A stretch of 45,786 nucleotides of DNA from assembly GCF_019207025.1 (NCBI RefSeq), contig NZ_JAEEGC010000033.1, forward strand, positions 1-45,786. The letters are read 5' to 3'. Under the pieces are notes generated by a model. The model had not been told where the DNA came from and did not search any database. It saw only the letters and a list, made by a program, of their open reading frames with translations. This DNA comes from Clostridium thailandense (GTDB taxonomy: Bacteria; Bacillota; Clostridia; Clostridiales; Clostridiaceae). Positions 9,028 through 17,372 of the stretch are shown one piece after another. How positions within the stretch are numbered: position 1 is the first letter of the stretch; each line of letters begins with the position of its first letter. Position numbers and translations under genes: made by a program.

Positions 9028-9281
9028 AAAGACAAAGACAAGGAAGAGTAAATAAAAACTACTGTAAGAGAGAAGAACTCTAGGGTGTAAGGTTCTTTGA
9101 GTAAGTGTTATTGAAAACCACCTTCGAGTCGAATGCTGAATTTTTAGTAAGCATATCCGTTAACCTGCGTTAAAGGAACAAAGATAACAGTAATGCTATG
9201 TTTATATTTCTAAACATGCTGCTGTTGAATTTGGGTGGAACCGCGATTATACTCGTCCCATGTATTGGGAGGAGTTTTTTT
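9028..9281 (+). promoter_or_regulatory. T-box riboswitch, copy 1 (Thr)
   Basis: The leader contains the AGAGAG/GAAC stem I elements, a GAAAACCACC specifier region with ACC (Thr) at 9117-9119, and the T-box GGGTGGAACCGCG (9231-9243). A terminator follows, ACTCGTCCC pairing with GGGAGGAGT and then T7 (9251-9281). Uncharged tRNA-Thr should favour antitermination. Confidence 0.93.
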
Positions 9282-9295
9282 ATTTATCTAATATT

Positions 9296-9549
9296 AAAGA
9301 CAAAGACAAGGAAGAGTAAATAAAAACTGCTGTAAGAGAGAAGAACCCTAGGGTGTAAGGTTCTTTGAGTAAGTGTTATTGAAAACCACCTTCGAGTCGA
9401 ATGCCGAACTTTTAGTAAGCATATCCGTTAACCTGCGTTAAAGGAACAAAGATAACAGTAATGCTATGTTTATATTTCTAAATATGCTGCTGTTGAATTT
9501 GGGTGGAACCGCGATTATACTCGTCCCATGTATTGGGAGGAGTTTTTTG
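9296..9549 (+). promoter_or_regulatory. T-box riboswitch, copy 2 (Thr)
   Basis: This is a near-identical second copy displaced by 268 bases, with about five substitutions. The specifier ACC is at 9385-9387, the T-box at 9499-9511, and the terminator at 9519-9547. It lies directly before thrS, with no promoter visible between the copies. Confidence 0.93.
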
Positions 9550-9598
9550 TTTGTTTAATTTTTAATTTTATATAATATAAAAACTAGGAGGAAAAACA

Positions 9599-11515
9599 AT
9601 GTTAAAGATTAGTTTAAAAGATGGAAACGTACTTGAAGTTGAAAAAGGTTTAAAAGTAGCAGAAATCGCTGCTAAATTGAGCACATCATTAGCTAAAAAA
9701 GCTTTAGGTGCTAAAATAAATGGAGAAAAGGCAGAACTTATGACAGAAGTTAATGATGATTGCAAACTTGAAATATTAACTTTTGATGATGCTGATGGAA
9801 AATGGATATTAAGACATACAGCCTCTCATATACTTGCACAGGCTGTAAAAAGATTATACCCAAATGTTAAATTGGCTATAGGACCTGCAGTAGATAATGG
9901 ATTTTACTATGACTTTGATGCAGAATTTTCATTTACTCCAGAAATGCTTGAAAAAATAGAAGCAGAAATGAACAAAATAGTTAAAGAAGATTTGAAACTA
10001 GAAAGATTTGAACTTCCAAGGGCAGAAGCTATAAAACTTATGGAAGAAAAAGGAGAAGATTATAAAGTTGAGTTAATTAAAGATCTTCCAGAAGATGCAG
10101 TTATATCTTTTTATAAGCAAGGTGACTTTACAGACTTATGTGCTGGTCCTCATGTACCAGGCACTGGAAAAGTTAAAGCTGTAAAATTACTTTCAATAGC
10201 AGGAGCTTATTGGAGAGGTGACGAAAAGAATAAAATGCTTCAGAGAATTTATGGAACTGCATTTGAGAAGAAAGCAGAACTTGATGAATATTTAAATATG
10301 TTAGAAGAAGCAAAGAAGAGAGATCACAGAAAATTAGGAAAAGAATTAGACTTATTTAGTATTCATGAAGAAGGACCAGGATTCCCATTTTTCCATCCTA
10401 AGGGAATGATAGTAAGAAACACTCTTCAAAACTTCTGGAGAGAAATGCACCAAGCTGCAGATTATGACGAAATAATGACTCCTGTAATTTTAAATGAACA
10501 GTTATGGAGACAATCAGGACATTGGGATCATTATAAAGAAAATATGTATTTTACTAAAATAGATGAGCAAGGTTATGCTATAAAGCCTATGAATTGTCCA
10601 GGATCTATAATTGTCTACAAAAATGCAATACACTCATACAGAGAACTTCCATTGAGATATGCTGAAATGGGGTTAGTACACAGACATGAGAAGTCAGGTG
10701 CGTTGCATGGATTGATGAGAGTTAGATGCTTTACTCAAGATGATGCTCACTTATTTTTAACTAAAGAAAATATAAAAGATGAATTATTAAATGTTATAAA
10801 ACTTATAACTGATTTTTATAAAGTATTTGGATTCGAATATTTCATTGAGCTTTCAACAAGACCAGAGGATTCTATGGGAAGCGATGAAGATTGGGAAGCA
10901 GCAACTAATGGATTAAGAGACGCATTAGAGGCAGCAGGACTACCATACACAGTTAACGAAGGTGATGGAGCATTCTATGGTCCAAAAATAGACTTCCATT
11001 TGAAAGATTGTATAGGAAGAACTTGGCAGTGCGGAACTTGTCAGCTTGATTTCCAAATGCCGGAAAGATTTGATCTATCTTATATAGGTGCAGATGGAGA
11101 GAAACACAGACCAGTTATGGTTCACAGAGTTGTATTTGGTTCTGTTGAAAGATTCATAGGAATATTAACTGAGCACTACGCAGGGGCTTTCCCAGCTTGG
11201 CTTGCACCAGTACAGGTTAAAGTAATGAATATAACTGATGGTCAAATAGAATATGTAAATAAAATCGCTAAGGAATTAAAGAAAAAGGGAATAAGAGTTG
11301 AAACTGATTTAAGAAATGAAAAAATAGGATATAAGATCAGAGAAGCTCAACTTCAAAAAATTCCTTATATGCTAGTTATTGGTGATAAAGAAGCAAATGA
11401 GGGTAATGTAGCAGTAAGAAGTAGAAAACAAGGCGACATGGGAGTTATGGCATTGGAGGACTTCATTGCAAAGGTAACTGAAGAGATTGATAAAAAAATA
11501 AGTGCAGTTGACTAA
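9599..11515 (+). CDS. thrS: Threonyl-tRNA synthetase
   Basis: Charges tRNA-Thr in the cytoplasm. The 638 residues cover an N-terminal TGS domain (about 1-60), the editing domain with HTASHILAQAVKRL near 75 and GPHVPGTG near 183, and the class II catalytic core. The core has KPMNCPGSI near 333, LPLRYAEMGLVHRHE near 352 and VHRVVFGSVERFIG near 510. A C-terminal anticodon-binding domain begins near 540. The ATG follows AGGAGG. Control is by two T-boxes in series. Confidence 0.98.
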   Translation: MLKISLKDGNVLEVEKGLKVAEIAAKLSTSLAKKALGAKINGEKAELMTEVNDDCKLEILTFDDADGKWILRHTASHILAQAVKRLYPNVKLAIGPAVDNGFYYDFDAEFSFTPEMLEKIEAEMNKIVKEDLKLERFELPRAEAIKLMEEKGEDYKVELIKDLPEDAVISFYKQGDFTDLCAGPHVPGTGKVKAVKLLSIAGAYWRGDEKNKMLQRIYGTAFEKKAELDEYLNMLEEAKKRDHRKLGKELDLFSIHEEGPGFPFFHPKGMIVRNTLQNFWREMHQAADYDEIMTPVILNEQLWRQSGHWDHYKENMYFTKIDEQGYAIKPMNCPGSIIVYKNAIHSYRELPLRYAEMGLVHRHEKSGALHGLMRVRCFTQDDAHLFLTKENIKDELLNVIKLITDFYKVFGFEYFIELSTRPEDSMGSDEDWEAATNGLRDALEAAGLPYTVNEGDGAFYGPKIDFHLKDCIGRTWQCGTCQLDFQMPERFDLSYIGADGEKHRPVMVHRVVFGSVERFIGILTEHYAGAFPAWLAPVQVKVMNITDGQIEYVNKIAKELKKKGIRVETDLRNEKIGYKIREAQLQKIPYMLVIGDKEANEGNVAVRSRKQGDMGVMALEDFIAKVTEEIDKKISAVD

Positions 11516-11523
11516 TTAAAGTG

Positions 11524-11552
11524 TTGACAAGAATAATATAAGATAGTATAAT
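11524..11552 (+). promoter_or_regulatory. Consensus sigma-A promoter of the infC operon
   Basis: TTGACA (11524-11529), 17 bases, TATAAT (11547-11552), just after the thrS stop codon. Confidence 0.9.
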
Positions 11553-11557
11553 ATCAT

Positions 11558-11675
11558 TTGTTAAGAAGAAACAGCCGTTTCTCACCTTACAGCATTGCTA
11601 GTGGGGTTATGAAAGAATCATTCTAGTATTACTAGTGTTGTATTCAAAGGACGGCTAATGCCGTCCTTTTTTATA
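11558..11675 (+). promoter_or_regulatory. Attenuator leader of infC-rpmI-rplT (L20-leader type)
   Basis: A leader of about 120 bases ends in a strong terminator, in which GGACGGC and GCCGTCC pair before a T run (11646-11672). AGCCGT at 11573-11578 is complementary to ACGGCT at 11651-11656 inside the terminator, so a long-range antiterminator helix is possible. Autogenous control of this operon by ribosomal protein L20 through such a leader is known in Firmicutes. Assignment to that class is by position and layout. Confidence 0.75.
11646..11672 (+). terminator. Regulated terminator in the infC leader
   Basis: AAAGGACGGC, the loop TAAT and GCCGTCCTTTT, followed by more T. It lies 46 bases before infC, so its formation would shut off the operon. 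Confidence 0.87.
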
Positions 11676-11718
11676 TGCTTTAGTGTGTAGATTTTAATCC
11701 ACCTGGGAGGTGAAAATC

Positions 11719-12231
11719 ATTAACAAAGATTTTCTTGTAAATGAACAAATAAGAGAAAAAGAAGTAAGAGTTATAGGAAACGATGGTTCACAGATTGGTG
11801 TAATATCTTCTAAAGAAGCACTTAAAATGGCAGAAGAAAAGGAATTAGATTTGGTTGTGATATCACCAAATGCTAATCCACCAGTTTGCAGAATAATGGA
11901 CTTTGGCAAATTTATTTATGAACAATCTAAAAAAGATAAAGAAGCTAAGAAAAAACAAAAAGTTATTAATGTAAAAGAAGTTAGACTTAGTCCAACTATT
12001 GAGGACCACGATATTTCTATAAAATCTAACAACGCAAGAAAATTCTTACTTGCAGGAGATAAAGTTAAAGTAACAGTTAGATTTAGAGGTAGAGAAGCTG
12101 ATTACTCATTTATAGGTAAAAAAATATTAGATAACTTTTATGCTAAAGTTGAAGAAGTTTGCGTAGTAGAAAAAGAAGCAAAATTAGAAGGAAGAAACAT
12201 GATACTAATTTTAAGTCCAAAGAAAGCATAA
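11719..12231 (+). CDS. infC: Translation initiation factor IF-3 (AUU start)
   Basis: IF-3 binds the 30S subunit and proofreads start-codon choice. The 170-residue protein has the N-terminal domain ([19 protein letters not shown]) and the C-terminal domain ([26 protein letters not shown]). No ATG is available at the family start. GTG 11710 overlaps the ribosome-binding site itself, while GGAGG (11706-11710) lies eight bases ahead of ATT 11719, which begins at the conserved N-terminus. I therefore call an AUU start, as in Escherichia coli infC, where IF-3 uses it to limit its own synthesis. Confidence 0.93.
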   Translation: MNKDFLVNEQIREKEVRVIGNDGSQIGVISSKEALKMAEEKELDLVVISPNANPPVCRIMDFGKFIYEQSKKDKEAKKKQKVINVKEVRLSPTIEDHDISIKSNNARKFLLAGDKVKVTVRFRGREADYSFIGKKILDNFYAKVEEVCVVEKEAKLEGRNMILILSPKKA

Positions 12232-12250
12232 TTGAGAGGAGGAAATTATC

Positions 12251-12448
12251 ATGCCAAAAATGAAAACAAAAAGAAGTGTAGCAAAAAGATTCAAGGTTAC
12301 AGGATCAGGTAAGCTTAAGAGAGCAAAGGCTTTTAAGAGCCATATACTAACAAAAAAGAGCACAAAGACTAAGAGAAATCTTAGAAAAGCTGGTTATGTT
12401 TCAGAAACTCAAGAGAAAACAATGAAGACATTAATGCCTTACGCTTAA
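12251..12448 (+). CDS. rpmI: Ribosomal protein bL35
   Basis: Small basic protein of the large ribosomal subunit, 65 residues, with the typical start [20 protein letters not shown]. It lies 19 bases after infC with a GAGAGGAGG site, and is part of the infC-rpmI-rplT operon. Confidence 0.97.
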   Translation: MPKMKTKRSVAKRFKVTGSGKLKRAKAFKSHILTKKSTKTKRNLRKAGYVSETQEKTMKTLMPYA

Positions 12449-12482
12449 TAGCAGGCAGGTTCGATAAGGAGGGTTTTATTAA

Positions 12483-12842
12483 ATGGCAAGAGTAAAAAGA
12501 GCTATGAATGCTCGTAAATATCATAAAAAAATATTAAAACTTGCAAAAGGTTACTATGGTGGCAAGAGCAAGTTATTCAAAACTGCTAATGAATCAGTTA
12601 TCAGAGCATTAAGAAATGCATATGTTGGAAGAAGATTAAAGAAGAGAGATTTCAGAAAGCTTTGGATAGCAAGAATAAATGCTGCTACAAGAATGAATGG
12701 TCTTTCATATTCAAAATTCATGAATGGAATAAAGACTGCTGGAATCGACATCAACAGAAAAATGCTTTCAGAAATTGCTATCAATGATCCAAAAGCATTC
12801 ACTGAATTAGTTGATATAGCTAAAAAACAATTAAACGCATAA
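12483..12842 (+). CDS. rplT: Ribosomal protein bL20
   Basis: Basic large-subunit protein needed early in 50S assembly; 119 residues, the usual length. The start [20 protein letters not shown] and the motif [17 protein letters not shown] are typical. In Firmicutes L20 is also the repressor that acts on the operon leader, here 11558-11675. The ribosome-binding site is AAGGAGG. Confidence 0.97.
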   Translation: MARVKRAMNARKYHKKILKLAKGYYGGKSKLFKTANESVIRALRNAYVGRRLKKRDFRKLWIARINAATRMNGLSYSKFMNGIKTAGIDINRKMLSEIAINDPKAFTELVDIAKKQLNA

Positions 12843-12857
12843 ACAGAGAACCAAAAT

Positions 12858-12958
12858 CTTAAGCAGATATCCCAAATCTATGATTTGGTGATAGTCACTT
12901 ACACAGAGTGCTGATTTTGATATGGTCGCTTACTCAGTGAGTATTCATCTGATGTAAG
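12858..12958 (+). ncRNA. Candidate multi-hairpin RNA element after rplT
   Basis: CTTA (12858) and CAGAT (12864) pair with ATCTG (12947) and TAAG (12955), enclosing three hairpins. These are CCAAATC/GATTTGG (12872-12888, perfect), CACT/AGTG (12896-12910) and TACTC/GAGTA (12931-12943). The last two hairpins share a repeated sequence of the form GATA..GTC.CTTAC.CAG. A terminator follows 30 bases later. It matches no riboswitch class that I recognise. Confidence 0.45.
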
Positions 12959-12984
12959 AAGAGGAGTTTTCTATATAGATACAT

Positions 12985-13013
12985 AAAATGCAGCATTTAA
13001 GCTGCATTTTTTA
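12985..13013 (+). terminator. Terminator after rplT and the structured element
   Basis: AAAATGCAGC, the loop ATTTAA and GCTGCATTTT, with a following T run. It ends the infC-rpmI-rplT transcript, or acts as the output of the preceding structured element. Confidence 0.88.
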
Positions 13014-13038
13014 TTTTATATATTTTATTTTACATTAA

Positions 13039-13067
13039 TTTACTAAAATTCTGGTATGGAATGTAAT
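13039..13067 (+). promoter_or_regulatory. Possible promoter of the potassium-transport operon
   Basis: TTTACT (13039-13044), 17 bases, TGTAAT (13062-13067). A moderate match placed after the terminator, so ktrB may be transcribed independently of rplT. Confidence 0.4.
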
Positions 13068-13167
13068 GTCAGTATTTGATACAGACGTATTAGATGATAA
13101 TGTAGGTAGAACTATACATAATAATGCATAGTGAATTTATAAATACATATAAAAAGGGGTATTTAAT

Positions 13168-14514
13168 GTGAGAATAAAATTTAACAAATATTTTAGAGTT
13201 AATGAAATTCAAATACTAGCAATAGGATTTATAATAGTAATTATAATTGGAGCAGTATTATTATGTTTGCCGATATCATCTAAAAGGAGTGCTTATACTA
13301 ATCTTATTGATTGTATATTTATATCAACTTCTGCTACTTGTGTTACAGGATTGGTAACTTTAGATACAGGAACATACTGGAGTTATTTCGGGCAGATTGT
13401 TATATTGATGCTAATACAGATAGGTGGATTAGGTTTTATGTCTATAGCCACTTTAATTGCATTATTGATGGGAAGAAAAATCACATTAAAAGAGAGGCTC
13501 GTTATACAGCAATCACTTAACTCTTTTACAATTCAAGGTTTAGTAAAAATGTCAAAGTATTTGTTGATTTTTACCTTTGGAGTAGAAGCTGCAGGCGCGG
13601 CTATACTAGCAACGCAATTTGTTCCAGAACTTGGTTGGGCCAAAGGCATATATTATGGAATTTTTCATTCTGTTTCAGCGTTTTGTAATGCAGGTATAGA
13701 CATAATAGGTGGTTTTAGAAGCTTAACTCCTTATTCAGACAATGCAGTTATACTGCTTACTATAAGTGCACTAATTGTTATAGGCGGCCTTGGATTTTTT
13801 GTATGGCAGGAAATATATTATTTTAAAAATAAAAGGAAAATTTCATTGCATTCAAAATTGGTCATAATATCAACTATATTTCTTATTGTGGTAGGAACTG
13901 TTTTAATGTTTTTGTTTGAAATGGATAACCCGAAAACTATAGGTAATATGCAAATGAAGGGAAAAGTTTTATCATCAATAGTTGCATCAGTAGTTCCAAG
14001 AACTGCTGGATTTAACTCTATTTCTACTGCAGATATGAGTGGAGAAGGTATATTCTTAACTATGCTTCTTATGTTTATTGGAGGCTCACCTGGATCTACG
14101 GCAGGAGGAATAAAAACTACAACTGCAGCATTATTAATCATTACAGTCGTGTCAGTTATAAAAGGTAGAGGAGACGCAGAAGTATATGAGAGAAGAATTG
14201 GAAAAGAGATTGTTTATAGAGCACTTGTAGTTACTGTATTGGGTATAGGTGTTGTTATGATAGGAACAATCATTCTATGTATGATTGAGAAACCAGCATC
14301 ATTAGAATATATACTCTATGAGGTGATTTCAGCATTTGGAACTGTAGGATTAACTCTTGGATTAACCCCACATTTAAGTGTGCCAAGTAAGATAATAGTA
14401 AGCCTTATTATGTATGCGGGGAGGATTGGAACTCTAACTTTAGCATTATCTTTAGCACAAAAAACTATTCCAGGAACAATAAAGTATCCTGAAGATAAAA
14501 TTTTAATTGGATAG
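13168..14514 (+). CDS. ktrB: Potassium uptake transporter subunit, TrkH/KtrB family
   Basis: Integral membrane channel subunit for potassium import. The 448 residues contain the four pore-loop repeats of the family: SATCVTGLVTLDTGTYW (near 52), HSVSAFCNAGIDIIGGF (near 168), VPRTAGFNSISTADM (near 276) and SAFGTVGLTLGLTPHLS (near 390). Long hydrophobic helices lie between them. The start is GTG 13168, with AGGGG eight bases upstream; the ATG one base out of phase hits a stop at once. The length and the pairing with a single-RCK cytosolic partner suggest KtrB rather than the longer proteobacterial TrkH. Membrane potential, sodium and c-di-AMP often control such systems. Confidence 0.93.
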   Translation: MRIKFNKYFRVNEIQILAIGFIIVIIIGAVLLCLPISSKRSAYTNLIDCIFISTSATCVTGLVTLDTGTYWSYFGQIVILMLIQIGGLGFMSIATLIALLMGRKITLKERLVIQQSLNSFTIQGLVKMSKYLLIFTFGVEAAGAAILATQFVPELGWAKGIYYGIFHSVSAFCNAGIDIIGGFRSLTPYSDNAVILLTISALIVIGGLGFFVWQEIYYFKNKRKISLHSKLVIISTIFLIVVGTVLMFLFEMDNPKTIGNMQMKGKVLSSIVASVVPRTAGFNSISTADMSGEGIFLTMLLMFIGGSPGSTAGGIKTTTAALLIITVVSVIKGRGDAEVYERRIGKEIVYRALVVTVLGIGVVMIGTIILCMIEKPASLEYILYEVISAFGTVGLTLGLTPHLSVPSKIIVSLIMYAGRIGTLTLALSLAQKTIPGTIKYPEDKILIG

Positions 14515-14526
14515 AGGGTGAAACTT

Positions 14527-15186
14527 ATGGACAAAAAACAATATGTTGTGATAGGCCTTGGACGATTTGGAACTGCTGTTGCTAAGACTTTGTATGAATT
14601 AAACAATGACGTTTTAGCAATAGATTCAAATGAGAAAATAATTCAAGAGATATCCGAGTATGTAACCCATGCAATTAGCACTAATGCTACAGATGAAGAT
14701 AGCTTAAAATCTTTAGGTATAAGCAATTTTGATGTAGCAGTTATAGGAATAGGAGTGAATATGGAAGATAGCATTATGGCAACTTTATTAGCTAAAGAAT
14801 TAGGAGTAAAGTATGTGATTGCAAAAGCAAATACTAATGTTCATGCAAAAATTTTATATAAAATAGGGGCTGATAAAGTAGTCTTTCCAGAAAGGGATAC
14901 AGGAATAAGAGTGGCTCAAGATATGGTTTCAAGCAGCATTTTAGATTACATTGATTTATCATCAGAATATGGTATTGCAGAAATCATACCTAGTGAACAA
15001 TGGAATGATAAAACTTTAGAACAATTAAATTTGAGAGCAAGTTATGGTATAAACATAGTAGCAATAAAGAGAAGTGATGATATTAATATAGCGCCTACTC
15101 CTGATTACAAAATTTTAAAAGGTGATATAATAGTGGCAATTGGTAAGTATAAGCATTTAAATAAATTAGATGTTATAGGCGGATAG
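14527..15186 (+). CDS. ktrA: Potassium uptake regulatory subunit, KtrA/TrkA (RCK) family
   Basis: Cytosolic gating ring subunit that binds nucleotides and controls KtrB. The 219-residue protein has an RCK_N domain with the nucleotide-binding motif GLGRFGTAV near residue 10 and the acidic AIDSNEK near 34. A RCK_C domain follows from about residue 135; in this family it is a frequent c-di-AMP site. The frame opens at GTG 14518, but GAGGGTG precedes ATG 14527 at normal spacing and the family starts at MDKKQYVVIG. It begins 12 bases after ktrB and is surely co-transcribed. Confidence 0.93.
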   Translation: MDKKQYVVIGLGRFGTAVAKTLYELNNDVLAIDSNEKIIQEISEYVTHAISTNATDEDSLKSLGISNFDVAVIGIGVNMEDSIMATLLAKELGVKYVIAKANTNVHAKILYKIGADKVVFPERDTGIRVAQDMVSSSILDYIDLSSEYGIAEIIPSEQWNDKTLEQLNLRASYGINIVAIKRSDDINIAPTPDYKILKGDIIVAIGKYKHLNKLDVIGG

Positions 15187-15199
15187 GAGTGTATATGAT

Positions 15200-15988
15200 T
15201 TGGAAATCATTCAGAGTAAAGATAATTCCCTAATTAAGGAAGTGAAAAAATTAAAGGAAAAAAAATATAGAACGGAAAGTAATAGATTTCTGATTGAGGG
15301 ATTTAGATTTGTTGAAGAAGCTTTACAATCTAAATTTGAGGTTTCTTTACTATTTATAAGTGAAGGTGCTTTAGATAAATGGAAAAGCTTTGATATGGAA
15401 GATAAGCTGCAAAAAAACAGTGAAGTATATTTAGTTACAGATAAAGTATTAAAGTTTATAAGTAGTACAGATACTCCTCAAGGAGTTGTTGCAGTAGTAA
15501 ATAATAAAAACATAAAGGTAGAAAATAAACAGGGATTTTATGTATTAGCAGATAAAGTTCAAGATCCAGGAAATATGGGGACAATAATAAGAACAGCACA
15601 TGCATCAGGAGCATTAGGAATCGTTATAACAAAGGGTACTGTTGACATATATAACGAAAAAACTTTAAGAGCGACCATGGGATCAATTTTTCATATACCT
15701 GTAATACATGATGATAATTTGAAAAGTATAAAGAACTTAAGAGACAATGGATTTAGATTAATTGTTAGTTCATTAGATACAGATAAAAGTTTTTATGATA
15801 TAGATTTAAATAATAAAGTAATAATAGCAGTAGGAAACGAAGGAAATGGTATAAGTACTGAATTAATTGATATAGCAGATATTAAAGTGAAAATTCCAAT
15901 GCCTGGTGGTGCAGAATCCTTAAATGTTTCCGTAGCAGCATCTATTATGATGTTTGAGGCTGTAAGACAAAAATTAATTTCAAATTAG
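15200..15988 (+). CDS. SpoU/TrmH-family rRNA 2'-O-methyltransferase (YsgA-like)
   Basis: SPOUT-fold RNA methyltransferase, 262 residues. The N-terminal substrate-binding domain starts IIQSKDNSLIKEVKKL. The C-terminal knot has DPGNMGTIIRTAHASGA near residue 120, VGNEGNGIS near 213 and IPMPGGAESLNVSVAASIM near 233, which are the three SpoU motifs. The start is TTG 15200 with AGGAGT nine bases upstream; the nearby ATG is out of frame. Bacillus subtilis has the homolog ysgA in the same place before pheST, which supports a 23S rRNA target, though the exact nucleotide is unknown. Confidence 0.9.
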   Translation: MEIIQSKDNSLIKEVKKLKEKKYRTESNRFLIEGFRFVEEALQSKFEVSLLFISEGALDKWKSFDMEDKLQKNSEVYLVTDKVLKFISSTDTPQGVVAVVNNKNIKVENKQGFYVLADKVQDPGNMGTIIRTAHASGALGIVITKGTVDIYNEKTLRATMGSIFHIPVIHDDNLKSIKNLRDNGFRLIVSSLDTDKSFYDIDLNNKVIIAVGNEGNGISTELIDIADIKVKIPMPGGAESLNVSVAASIMMFEAVRQKLISN

Positions 15989-15990
15989 CA

Positions 15991-16019
15991 TTGACATTTT
16001 ATGAGTATAAAGGTAAAAT
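15991..16019 (+). promoter_or_regulatory. Sigma-A promoter of the pheST leader
   Basis: TTGACA (15991-15996), 17 bases, TAAAAT (16014-16019). It lies right after the methyltransferase stop codon and would start the T-box RNA near 16026. Confidence 0.85.
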
Positions 16020-16044
16020 AAAAAAATATAAAATTACATATAAT

Positions 16045-16281
16045 ACTATGATGAAGAGAGTAAATATATGCAGCTTTTTTAGAGATAGAGGGTCAAGGCT
16101 GAAAGCCTTCTTAAAAGCTTATATGTTGAAGTTCGCTTCGGAGTTCTAATTGTGAAGATAAGTTAGCAGTTAGCGGTTAAAACCGATAATTTATTAGAGA
16201 GGATATTATTTATTTTAATAATATCAACTTGGGTGGTAACGCGGATATAAGTTCGTCCCTTGTTAGGGACGAACTTTTTTG
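16045..16281 (+). promoter_or_regulatory. T-box riboswitch (Phe) of pheST
   Basis: The leader contains the GAAGAGAG stem I start and a specifier region GAAGTTCGC with TTC (Phe) at 16132-16134. The T-box TGGGTGGTAACGCGG lies near 16230. The terminator, AGTTCGTCCCT pairing with AGGGACGAACT before T6, is at 16249-16280. Uncharged tRNA-Phe (for example the gene at 6895) would promote readthrough. Confidence 0.94.
16249..16280 (+). terminator. T-box terminator before pheS
   Basis: An 11-bp perfect stem AGTTCGTCCCT/AGGGACGAACT with a TGTT loop, followed by T6. The alternative antiterminator uses the T-box sequence. Confidence 0.92.
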
Positions 16282-16316
16282 TTTTTTTAAAAGAACAATT
16301 GAAAGGAGAATAAAAA

Positions 16317-17336
16317 ATGAAAGAAAATTTAGAAGCTATAAAAAATAGTGCTCTTGAAGAACTAAAAAGCGCTAAGAATAGTGGTGAACTTGAAAACATT
16401 AGAGTTAAATATCTCGGAAAAAAAGGAGAGTTAACACAGATATTAAGAGGTATGGGTGCATTATCTGCTGAAGAAAGACCTCTAGTTGGAAAGATGGCAA
16501 ATGAAGTAAGAGCAGATATAGAAGGTGCTTTAGAGGAATACTCAAGAGAATCAAAAAATAAAGAAAAGAATGCTAAACTTCAAAATGAAATAATTGATAT
16601 TTCAATGCCAGGTATAAAACAAAATTTAGGTAAGAGACATCCTTTAGAACAAACATTAGACCAAATGAAGGAAACATTTATATCTATGGGTTTCACTATA
16701 GAGGAAGGTCCAGAAGTAGAGCTTGATTATTATAATTTTGAAGCTTTAAATATACCTAAAAATCATCCAGCAAGAGGAGAACAAGATACTTTTTATATAA
16801 ATGATAATATAGTTTTGAGAACTCAAACTTCACCGATTCAGGTAAGAACTATGGAAAATCAAAAGCCACCAATAAAAATGGTGTCACCAGGTAAAGTTTA
16901 TCGTTCAGATGCAGCTGATGCTACTCACTCACCAATATTTTATCAATTTGAAGGATTGGTTGTAGATAAGGGAATAACTTTCGCTGATTTAAAGGGAACA
17001 TTAGAATTATTTGCAAAGAAGATGTTAGGAGAAGAGGTAATAACTAAGTTTAGACCACACCATTTCCCATTTACAGAGCCTTCAGCAGAAATGGATGCTA
17101 CATGCTTTGTATGTGGTGGAAAAGGATGCAGAGTATGTAAGGGAGAAGGATGGATTGAACTTCTAGGTTGTGGAATGGTACATCCGCAAGTTCTAAGAAA
17201 TTGTGGAATAGACCCTGAAGTTTACAGTGGTTTTGCATTTGGAATGGGAGTAGACAGAATGGTTATGCTTAAGTATGGATTAGATGATATAAGACAGCTT
17301 TATGAAAGTGATATGAGATTCTTAAATCAATTCTAA
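16317..17336 (+). CDS. pheS: Phenylalanyl-tRNA synthetase alpha subunit
   Basis: Catalytic subunit of the alpha2-beta2 enzyme, 339 residues. A helical N-terminal tRNA-binding arm covers about 1-85. The class II core has motif 2 in [20 protein letters not shown] (near 196) and motif 3 in [17 protein letters not shown] (near 304). [18 protein letters not shown] stretch near 262 is typical of Firmicute PheS. The site is AAAGGAG before ATG. It is co-transcribed with pheT 36 bases downstream under the Phe T-box. Confidence 0.98.
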   Translation: MKENLEAIKNSALEELKSAKNSGELENIRVKYLGKKGELTQILRGMGALSAEERPLVGKMANEVRADIEGALEEYSRESKNKEKNAKLQNEIIDISMPGIKQNLGKRHPLEQTLDQMKETFISMGFTIEEGPEVELDYYNFEALNIPKNHPARGEQDTFYINDNIVLRTQTSPIQVRTMENQKPPIKMVSPGKVYRSDAADATHSPIFYQFEGLVVDKGITFADLKGTLELFAKKMLGEEVITKFRPHHFPFTEPSAEMDATCFVCGGKGCRVCKGEGWIELLGCGMVHPQVLRNCGIDPEVYSGFAFGMGVDRMVMLKYGLDDIRQLYESDMRFLNQF

Positions 17337-17372
17337 TATTATCAATTTTAAATAGAGAAGGAGGATTTCTAA

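Larger units (their letters stand above)
9028..9549 (+). repeat. Tandem direct duplication of a complete T-box leader
   Basis: Two units of about 254 bases with a period of 268 bases, each complete from stem I to terminator. By eye they differ at about five positions, including ACTACTG/ACTGCTG and AACTCTAG/AACCCTAG. Confidence 0.93.

Noticed and set aside
12858..12958. c-di-AMP (ydaO) riboswitch before the potassium transporter
   Set aside because: The position is attractive, but the conserved ydaO sequence blocks are not visible, so I list it only as an unclassified structured element.
13311..13520. Plus-strand 69-codon frame inside ktrB
   Set aside because: Shadow frame within a membrane protein gene with intact pore motifs.
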